The notes beneath the pieces were generated by a model. It saw only the letters and a list, made by a program, of their open reading frames with translations. It was not told the DNA's origin and ran no database searches. A stretch of DNA of 64,000 nt, from the NCBI GenBank assembly GCA_963764305.1, contig CAVXSD010000007.1:1-64000 (forward strand), written 5' to 3'. The translations under genes and the position numbers were made by a program. This document shows positions 57,332-64,000 of this stretch, piece by piece (position 1 is the stretch's first letter; every line of letters begins with the position of its first letter). Source of the stretch: Bog-473 sp963764305 (GTDB lineage Bacteria; Actinomycetota; Acidimicrobiia; Acidimicrobiales; RAAP-2).

Positions 57332-59549
57332 TCAGTCCCGACCGGAAGAACCACTCCCGGACGCCGCCCGCCGCAGACTCTTCCAGCTCGCGCGCCATCG
57401 TCCTGCCGGCACCGGCGCCCGCTGGCGGAGGGCCAGGAGCCCAATCTCGACGTGGGTCACGGGCCAATCCCTGACTCGCTCCTCGTAGAACAGCTCGAGG
57501 CCTACCGCCGAGCATTCCTCGACGACCGATTGGAGCGTCCCGTGGGGAGACAGATCGTCTACCTCGACCCCCAAGTTGTAGTTCCAGAGGTCGTCGGTGC
57601 CGGGCTGGAGATCGATGGTGAGAACAACGAGGCCGTCGACTCGCGTGCGAGACGAGATGTCGGCCAGAAGGGCGCGCCGCCTTTTTGGCCGGGACATGCT
57701 CGATCACGCTGACCGAGTACACGCCGTCGAAAAAGGGCCGGGACGGCAGCCGGTCGAGCGTGGAGTTCCACGACCTTGTCGCCAAACCGCGGGCCGCATA
57801 GTCGAGGTAGCCCCACTCGTTCCATTCCAGGTGATCGGCCCAGTTCCGTAGGATCGGCGAGGGGTCGACCGTCTCGACCAGATATCCGCGGGCGTTCAGG
57901 AAGGGGGCCAGGGGCGACACGCCCGCACCGACGTCCACCAGGCGGCTACCAGGATCGAGATGCTCGGTGACCAGTCGGGCCACAACCGGGTACTCCCAGA
58001 GTCGGGGGGAGTGATCGGGGTAGAAGCCGGTTGTCGTTCGAGCCGAGAGGCGCATCGTGAGGAGCGCCGCGGGATCGGGAATCCGGTCGATCAGGGGCTC
58101 GAGCGTCTCCGAGCCGAAATCCCGTGGGTGCGGATGATCCGGTGAACGGATCACCGCCACCGTCTCCGACGAGCCGTCCGCTGCAACCGGGTACACCTCT
58201 GCGTCAGGAGCGACCGCACGCAGCGTGTGGCGGAGAGGCTCGTGGTAATGCTCCCCGCTGTTCCGTTCCCCGAAGCAGTCAACGATGCCGGACACGACGA
58301 GCGCCCCATTCGTCCATTCCCACAAGAGCTCGACCATGCGACGGTAGTCGTCCGCTCTCGCGACATGTTGCAGTACGTCGAGGGCGACGGTGAGGTCGGC
58401 CCAGTGCTCTCGTCGCTCCTCGGAGACGACGCCAGCGAGAACCCCGGAACACGCCGCCATGGCCTCGATCGACGGGACGACAACCCGATGCTCGCCCACG
58501 GACAAGCCATCGGTCACCGATCGCCCAGGTCCTGCGACCTCCAGCACTCTTGGCAGCCCCAATGACGCGCCCAACGATGCAATCGCGCCGATCGGATCGG
58601 CGGGGACAGCGGTCCGCGGGAGGTCTTCGGCCCGCCACCGACGCTGGGTTGCGCTGGGTGCCGCCGCCTCGAAGGCCTGCGCGATGGCCAAGTTGGCGAT
58701 TTCGATCTGACTGTCGATCGAGTGCCGACCGACCGGTCTAATCAATCCATTGGTCTCAACTTCCCAGTGGTAGTGCAGCACGTGCGGGCGCGACGCGTCG
58801 GGCGGAATCAGCGCCTGGTAGTGGGTCGGTGTGTTCCAACTGACGTCGAGCGAGTGCCATTCGATCGCCTCAGCAGCCAGGGCGAGCGCCATGGCCACCT
58901 GATCGACGTGGACCGCCCATTCCTCGAGCAGCTCCTTTCGATCGAGAAGCCACCGCGCCCACGTGGCCCAGGCGGACGACACCTGAGGCAGGAGCGCTCC
59001 CTCCAAAAGGTAGATACCGCCGTTGCAATTGCCCTGAACGGTCCGCTGGCCGGATCCCCACGGCAGAGGAACCTCGGGCGGCGTCGGGATGCCCGCGGTT
59101 TCGAAGATGCGGGTGAGGATCTCGACCGGCGGGAGCGGCGAGTCCACCGTCTTCGCGGACAGTGATCGATCCGGCCGCTTGATCCGCCGAGGGTCGTCGA
59201 GGATGGCCGTATCGGTATCGGCGAGCACCACGACGCCGTCGGGAGCGTCCTGGGCCAGGCGGAGGGCGCCGGCGATCTTGTTGCAATGCGGCGAACGCTC
59301 GTCGAAGCGATCGATGGACCGGACGGTGACACCCTGACGCTCGAGGTGGCGGAGTGGTTCCGAGTCGAGAGGGCCTACCACATGGACGACGAGCTCGGAC
59401 GCATTCATCCCTGCCGCCTGAGTGAGACAGGCGTACCACCGCAGCGCCTCCAGATGGAAACGGGGTTGGTCATCGACCACGCACGAGATGCATCCGCCGC
59501 CCGCGGTAGATCGCTCCGGTCCTTCGCTGGGCACGGTGCCCGAACTCAT
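57332..59549 (-). CDS. Glycosyltransferase-like plus methyltransferase two-domain protein (frameshifted 3' part)
   Basis: The N-terminal 260 residues look like a GT-A nucleotide-sugar fold: CISCVVDDQPRFHLEALRW, then VVVLADTDTAILDDPRRI with an Asp-x-Asp motif, and NCNGGIYLLEG. A central region carries a degenerate methyltransferase-like part. A second, complete SAM fold follows, with SRLVDVGAGVSPLAPFL and YSVSVIEHVPAKK near 57700. A shift there leads to the last part, DLWNYNLGVEVDD, with ending at 57332 or, in another frame, further on. The ATG at 59549 follows the upstream remnant by 14 bases. A dual role in glycan synthesis is an inference. Confidence 0.65.
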
Positions 59550-59565
59550 CGCACCAGCCCTCTTG

Positions 59566-59907
59566 TCACCTCGGCTGCTGGGTGCGTCGCCGAGCGAGTT
59601 TCGAAACGGCGCGCAACGGCTCGGTGAGGCGCCAGCTGGCTGAGGCGACCTGCTGTTCATAGGCATCAGCGATACGTTCGTTCGACTCGAGCGCCTGGGT
59701 CAGTCGTTCATGGTCCCGGGGTCGAAGCGGAAGCTGGCTCAAGGGCATTGACGGTGGGAGTGCGGGTGATGTGCGCCAAGGATCGTAGAGCGAGAAGAGG
59801 TCCGTCTCTCCCGTGGCGGAGACAGTTTCGACCATCTTGGCGAGCAGAGTCAGGCCTCCGCCCAGGGATGGCCACGGGAAGTCCTCGGCAACCATCAGAA
59901 TCCTCAC
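59566..59907 (-). pseudogene. GT4-type glycosyltransferase N-terminal remnant with foreign tail
   Basis: RILMVAEDFPWPSLGGGLT, then ETVSATGETDLFSLYD, is the start of a GT-B (family 4) glycosyltransferase. After 50 residues it passes into SNERIADAYEQQVASASWRLTEPLRAV, the usual C-terminal tail of locus methyltransferases. The bulk of the enzyme is missing, so this is a fusion of two gene ends. The frame is open upstream to 60006. No function is expected. Confidence 0.6.
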
Positions 59908-59995
59908 GAGATCGCGGCCATCTCCTCCCCACCTGGTCAGCGTACGTAGAGCGCCGTCATAGTAGCAGGGTGCAGTCGACATCTCCGTCGGTCCA

Positions 59996-60182
59996 TTGCC
60001 GGCCAAACCGCTATCCGGCGATCAAGTTCCGCGGTTCGGGAGCCGGTCCACGATCCATTTCTTGACCCGGCGGCGAGCAGCGAATCGATGTGGCGCGCCT
60101 TGTCGTCGAAGGCCGAGACCAGCCTCTGGAGAGCGGCGTCGGTTACGTCCAGCACGCGATGGAGGCGATCAAACTCAGCCTC
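59996..60182 (-). pseudogene. C-terminal remnant of a locus methyltransferase/glycosyltransferase
   Basis: A helical heptad-like stretch, TLEAEFDRLHRVLDVTDAALQ and FDDKARHIDSLLAA, joins across a shift near 60075 to RRVKKWIVDRLPNRGT and a stop, a normal-looking protein end. Its upstream part is absent. The IS630 remnant begins at once on its 5' side. Confidence 0.55.
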
Positions 60183-60437
60183 TAGTGTCCCGGAAAGTGG
60201 AACCGCTGTGAAAACGCGATCATGCGCTGGCGTTGATGGCGGCGCGGTAGGCGGCCAGACGTTCGAGGATCTGTTCGGCGCTCTTAGTCCACACGAACGG
60301 ACGCGGGTTCTCGTTCCAGGTGGCGGCCCAGTACGAGATGTCAGCGGCCAGTTCTTTGACGTTGCGATGCGCCGAACGCTTGAGTTCCTTGGTGGTGAGC
60401 GCGGAGAACATCGTTCGACGAGGTTAGATCCGCCCAC
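60183..60437 (-). mobile_element. IS630-family transposase remnant with one end
   Basis: The minus strand encodes the C-terminus of an IS630-type (Tc1/mariner-related) transposase: SNLVER, then FSALTTKELKRSAHRNVKEL, WAATWNENPRPFVWTKSAE and QILERLAAYRAAINASA. A frame change falls near 60410. The downstream edge shows TAGTGTCCCGGAAAG at 60183, resembling an IS630 end next to the TA target dinucleotide. The N-terminal DDE region and the other end are missing. Confidence 0.75.
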
Positions 60438-60603
60438 TTGGCGGCATCCGCAGAATCCTCGATGACAAGCACGCGACCGATCGATCGTTCAGCACGGCGA
60501 ACTCGGCGCATCAATGGCGGCGTCACCGATTGGGTCGGGGTGGTCGGCGAAATGCTGGAGCTTGGTCGACCATTCAGCGACCACTGGGCTCGGTTCCGGA
60601 GGA

Positions 60604-60860
60604 GCTAAAAATTTCCGAAAGATTGTCGAGGTGCTCTGACTCTCCAAGTGTTCTCAGCCGGGCCCGGGGCTCGTAGGCCACCCGGTAGCCACCGTCCCAT
60701 AGGGCCAGGCACAGGTCGATCTCCTCGTGGTAGGCGGGGAAGTAGCGCTCGTCGAGGCCAACGATCATGTGACAGGATTGGCGGTCCACCAGAAGTCCGT
60801 TCGCCGAGGCACCAGAAGGCCCCCACGGAGGTGGAGACCTTCTTTCGCTCCCCCGATTCG
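60604..60860 (-). pseudogene. GT2 glycosyltransferase C-terminal remnant
   Basis: ANGLLVDRQSCHMIVGLDER, then FPAYHEEIDLCLALWDGGYRV and AYEPRARL, is the acceptor-binding E-E-D-L end of family 2 rhamnosyl-type transferases. The catalytic N-terminal half is absent. It ends close to the start of the intact fusion gene at 60903, on the opposite strand. Confidence 0.6.
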
Positions 60861-60902
60861 ATGGGTAAGCTGGCAGCAAGTCTGGGGTATCGGAGGGTGA
60901 GC

Positions 60903-62345
60903 GTGAGCGGCGTGAACGGATCCGTCAAGAAAAAGAAGATCGGTGTGCTCGTGGTGGCGTACAACGCTGCATCGACCTTGGCCAAGGTGCTCGACCGCAT
61001 CCCGACGGAGCTCAGGCCCGACATCGAAGAGGTGATCGTGAGTGACGATCACAGCCAGGACTCAACCTATCTTGTGGGGCTGGGATACCAGCAACAGTCG
61101 GACCTGCCGATCACCTTGATCAGGCAATCGACGAATTTGGGCTACGGCGGCAACCAAAAGGCCGGATACAACCTCGCCATTGAGCACGGTCTCGACATCG
61201 TGGTGATGCTTCACGGTGACGGTCAGTATGCGCCCGAGTCGCTCCCGGAGATCCTCGCCCCGCTCTTGTCCGAGGAGGCCGATGCCGTCTTCGGTTCGCG
61301 CACCATGATCAAAGGCGCTGCCCGGAGGGGCGGCATGCCGCTCTACAAGTTCGCTGGAAACCGCATTCTGTCTCGCTTCGAAAATGCCGCACTCGGCACC
61401 CACTTGTCGGAATTCCATTCAGGATATCGCGCCTATTCGGTGAGCGCGCTCAAGCAGATCCCCTTCGACAAGAACTCCGACGGGTTCAACTTCGACACCC
61501 AGATCATCATCCAAATGCACGACGCCGGCATGCACATCGCCGAGGTCCCCATTCCCACCTATTACGGCGACGAAATCTGCTACGTCGATGGTCTGGGGTA
61601 CGCCAAAGACGTAACGAAGGACGTCGTCACCTATCGCCTGCAGAAGGCAGGCTTCGGCGACGGGAGTCGCATCGCTCTCAGCGAGGAGTACCAACTCAAG
61701 CCAAGCGACGACAGCTCACACGGCAGGATCTCGAAGCTCCTGCAGGTCCGACCACCAAGCCAGATCCTCGACCTCGGTTGCTCGAGCGGCCTGCTTTCGG
61801 AGCGGCTGCGAGGAATGGGTCACCACGTGACGGGAGTCGACGTCAACGAGCTCGACGGAGTTCGCGAGCGGACAGACGTGTTCTTCAAGGCTGACCTCAA
61901 CGAGGGGATCCCCTCGGCGGTTGGCGATGGATTCGACATCGTTCTGGCGGCGGACGTCCTTGAGCACGTGGTCAACCCGGGGACCCTCATCAGTCAGGTC
62001 CGCGACGTTCTTGCGCCCACAGGTGCCGCTCTGTTCTGCGTGCCGAACATTGCGCACTGGTACCCGAGATTACGGTCGACCCTCGGAATGTTCGACTACG
62101 ATCAGCGCGGCATCCTTGATGCCACCCACCTCAGGTTTTTCACCCGGCGCAGCCTCGTCAAGCTGGTCGAACGTCGGGGATTTGCCATCAGGCGCATCGA
62201 ACCAGTGGGACTACCCCTCGATGCGCTTGGCGTTGACGGGACAGGGGCGCGCTCCATGCGTCTCGCTGATCGTCTGCTGTCCACCCTGTGGCCCACCATG
62301 TTCGGCTATCAGTTCATTGTCGAGACGACGCCAGTCAGGAACTGA
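60903..62345 (+). CDS. GT2 glycosyltransferase-methyltransferase fusion protein
   Basis: A 480-residue bifunctional protein. The first 300 residues are a GT2 domain of the DPM1-like type: IGVLVVAYNAASTLAKVLDR, VIVSDDHSQDST, then VMLHGDGQYAPESLPEIL with the metal-binding Asp-x-Asp-type motif and FHSGYRAYS. From about 305 on a SAM methyltransferase follows: QILDLGCSSGLLSERLR, VTGVDVNELD, FDIVLAADVLEHVVNPGTL and PNIAHWYPR. GGAGG is just before 60897; of the clustered GTG codons, 60903 has the best spacing. Such fusions occur in surface-glycan loci. Confidence 0.9.
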   Translation: MSGVNGSVKKKKIGVLVVAYNAASTLAKVLDRIPTELRPDIEEVIVSDDHSQDSTYLVGLGYQQQSDLPITLIRQSTNLGYGGNQKAGYNLAIEHGLDIVVMLHGDGQYAPESLPEILAPLLSEEADAVFGSRTMIKGAARRGGMPLYKFAGNRILSRFENAALGTHLSEFHSGYRAYSVSALKQIPFDKNSDGFNFDTQIIIQMHDAGMHIAEVPIPTYYGDEICYVDGLGYAKDVTKDVVTYRLQKAGFGDGSRIALSEEYQLKPSDDSSHGRISKLLQVRPPSQILDLGCSSGLLSERLRGMGHHVTGVDVNELDGVRERTDVFFKADLNEGIPSAVGDGFDIVLAADVLEHVVNPGTLISQVRDVLAPTGAALFCVPNIAHWYPRLRSTLGMFDYDQRGILDATHLRFFTRRSLVKLVERRGFAIRRIEPVGLPLDALGVDGTGARSMRLADRLLSTLWPTMFGYQFIVETTPVRN

Positions 62346-62468
62346 TCGGACCCGTCCCTCGTACTGACGGACGTCTTTGCTAGTAAATTGTCGGCAAGGT
62401 TCGCCGAACACGTCTGTCGGTCGGGGACGCCGAGCCAGACCACAGAATTGCTGCAAAATTTGGGCGTA

Positions 62469-62813
62469 TCAGGACTGGATCGCGTCACCTTCCTCGCCGG
62501 CGTTCTGCGACGTAGTGCCTTCGACAGCGGATCTCGCGGTTGGACCGGGAGTCGATCCGACTGGCGCTGCCGTCGAACGCTGAGCAGTGATCCCCAGATA
62601 GACAGCGATGGCCAACAGCACGATGCCGATGACTCCCGAGAGGAGGGCTCGCTTGTGATAGTGGCCCGTCGAAGCGGTCTTGCCAGGGACAAATCCCGGG
62701 AGCGAATGAATCGGTACGGCGAGGTAGATCACCGCATAAACGAGAGCGACTATGCCCAGAATGGCGCATATTGCACAAACGACCCACTTGGCAGTACTCG
62801 ACACGTTCCTCAT
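62469..62813 (-). CDS. Small two-segment membrane protein
   Basis: A 114-residue protein of unknown function. Two hydrophobic segments, WVVCAICAILGIVALVYAVI and LLSGVIGIVLLAIAVYLGI, are separated by a hydrophilic loop with HSLPGFVPGK and GHYHKR. The C-terminal 30 residues are Pro/Thr/Ser/Glu-rich and soluble. It converges with the fusion gene and diverges from the GNAT gene. Confidence 0.65.
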   Translation of the reverse strand: MRNVSSTAKWVVCAICAILGIVALVYAVIYLAVPIHSLPGFVPGKTASTGHYHKRALLSGVIGIVLLAIAVYLGITAQRSTAAPVGSTPGPTARSAVEGTTSQNAGEEGDAIQS

Positions 62814-63021
62814 CTCCTCCGCTCAACCTGCATTCCCGCCCAGGGGTATCCGACCCCGACAAGCACTGGGACTGTAGTCCGAGGCAGCTCCGGCTTGCCA
62901 TCCAAACTTATCTGGCCTACGTCAACAGGCCACGCCGCCTTGGGCGAACTACCATGAGGCCAGTCGCATTCGCATCACCAATCATGACGGGATGGGGTGT
63001 CGCCGCGGGCATTCAGAGGCG

Positions 63022-63654
63022 ATGGCGAAGGCGATGAACTCGAGCAAGCAAAACGGCATGGTGCTACGCACCGGAACGGTGGACGACGCCGCCGCGGCCG
63101 CCGCCCTTCACGCCGGGCAGATCGGCGAGGGCTTCTTGACGGTTCTTGGCCCGAAATTCTTGCACCGACTCTACCGGCGAGTCGCCCGCACCCCGGATTC
63201 ATTTCTGCTCGTCGTCGAGGACGGTGCCTCCACGATTGGGTTCCTTGCCGGCTCCTCAGACGTCGGCGGCCTCTATCGGTCGTTTCTCCTTCGTGACGGT
63301 GTACATGTCGCGCTCGCCTGCGGCGGCCGACTCGTTCGGTCCTGGCGTCGGGTCGTGGAGACCCTTCGCCACGGCACCGGGGCCACTGCCGTTGGTGCGG
63401 AACTGCTGGCCGTAGCCGTGGATCCAGCTGTGCTCGGGCGCGGGGCGGGGACTCTCCTGGTGGAAGGGTTCCTCATGGAGGTTGGACGCCGGCGCCTGGG
63501 CCCGGCTCATGTTGTCGTGGCGGCCGACAACGAGGCCGCGATCGCGCTCTACCGGCGGGCTGGATTTCGCACGGTGGAGCGGTTTGAGTTGCACCCGGGC
63601 ACCGAGTCCCTTCTGATGCAGTGGGTCCCCGCACCGGGAAGGGCGCCGTCGTGA
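63022..63654 (+). CDS. GNAT family N-acetyltransferase
   Basis: A 210-residue GNAT protein. Family features: ALHAGQIGEGFLTVLGPKFL at the N-terminal side, ELLAVAVDPAVLGRGAGTLL as acetyl-CoA-binding region, and ADNEAAIALYRRAGF late in the fold. This variant, with FLHRLYRR after the first strand, is often found beside sugar genes and may acetylate an amino-sugar nucleotide. The start could be 63022 or 63034. Its stop overlaps the next gene as GTGA. Confidence 0.85.
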   Translation: MAKAMNSSKQNGMVLRTGTVDDAAAAAALHAGQIGEGFLTVLGPKFLHRLYRRVARTPDSFLLVVEDGASTIGFLAGSSDVGGLYRSFLLRDGVHVALACGGRLVRSWRRVVETLRHGTGATAVGAELLAVAVDPAVLGRGAGTLLVEGFLMEVGRRRLGPAHVVVAADNEAAIALYRRAGFRTVERFELHPGTESLLMQWVPAPGRAPS

Positions 63655-64000
63655 GCACGGCAGTCCTCGTCGCCCTTTTCTCCGCTGTTGTCACGGCGGT
63701 TGCCGTACCGGGGTGCATCGTGTTGGCCCATCGGTTCGACGTGATCGATCGTCCCGGGCCTCTCAAGGCCCAGGCGGCTCCCGTGCCCTACCTGGGGGGC
63801 GTGGCCGTCTTCGCCGGCGTTGTCGTCGGCGAGGTCGTCGGCCGGCCCGTCACCATGGTTCCCATGGCAGCGGCCTTGGCCCTCGGGGTCGCTGACGACC
63901 GCTTGGGCGTTCCAGCACCGTTACGACTCATGGCGCAAGTCGGCGTGGGAATCGCAATCGCTCTGACTGTGCCGGTCCACCTCCCGGGTTGGATCGGCGT
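63651..64000 (+). CDS. Undecaprenyl-phosphate phosphosugar transferase (WecA/MraY family), 3'-truncated by window end
   Basis: The first 116 residues of a polyprenyl-phosphate GlcNAc-1-phosphate-type transferase, the enzyme that starts lipid-linked glycan assembly at the membrane. VIDRPGPLKAQAAPVPYLGG matches the WecA D-x-P-K-x-P-x-LGG loop, and ALGVADDRLGVPAPLRL holds the Asp-Asp motif. Three or four membrane segments are visible. The GTG at 63651 overlaps the GNAT stop, so the pair is translationally coupled. It continues beyond the window. Confidence 0.88.
   Translation, partial: MSTAVLVALFSAVVTAVAVPGCIVLAHRFDVIDRPGPLKAQAAPVPYLGGVAVFAGVVVGEVVGRPVTMVPMAAALALGVADDRLGVPAPLRLMAQVGVGIAIALTVPVHLPGWIG

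Overview
The window is high-GC DNA from an actinobacterium, most likely an uncultured member of the Acidimicrobiia or a relative. That placement is an inference. It rests on GC content, frequent GTG starts, an F420-type PPOX oxidoreductase, mycobacteria-like fadA5 and fadE25 homologues with KstR-type operators, and citramalate-route isoleucine genes. No rRNA, tRNA or CRISPR array was seen. Many clearly homologous genes (lgt, cimA, greA, the YfhO gene and others) are broken by one or several 1-base indels whose frames rejoin. This looks more like uncorrected assembly error than decay, so such genes are given as one CDS with the shifts noted.

Layout. 0-15.5 kb: 3' end of an NlpC/P60 hydrolase, lgt, an SDR gene diverging from an acyl-CoA synthetase around a KstR-like palindrome, then scattered single genes (GNAT, DUF7002, a small Ser/Gly/Val-repeat protein, a DMT transporter, an F420/PPOX enzyme, an aldo/keto reductase, a NYN/PIN-like protein, a KstD-like flavoprotein, a metallo-hydrolase, a universal stress protein, YjbQ). 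15.5-23.2 kb, minus strand: a lipid/steroid catabolic block (FadA5-like thiolase, enoyl-CoA hydratase, PaaI thioesterase, FadE25-like dehydrogenase, two hydrolases) with a second KstR-like palindrome before the thiolase. 23.3-29.8 kb: branched-chain amino acid biosynthesis, with leuB-ilvE-cimA on the minus strand behind a possible leader-peptide attenuator, and divergent greA-leuC-leuD on the plus strand.

30.7-64 kb is an accessory cell-surface locus. It holds four OafA-type acyltransferases fused to SGNH domains (two on each strand), one decayed acyltransferase, and one orphan C-terminal beta-domain. A DnaJ-membrane-Mrr nuclease-like gene lies next to the second copy, and its remnant lies beside the first, which shows an acyltransferase + DnaJ/Mrr unit was duplicated in tandem. 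Beyond this are polyprenyl-phosphate sugar machinery (GT2, GtrA, an LPG-synthase-like flippase, two large GT-C/YfhO-like membrane proteins), methyltransferases, a fatty acid desaturase, a 2OG-Fe(II) oxygenase, glycosyltransferase/methyltransferase fusions, an IS630 remnant inside a scrambled glycosyltransferase stretch, and the start of a WecA/MraY-type phosphosugar transferase. Together these suggest synthesis and acyl decoration of an exported glycan or glycolipid.
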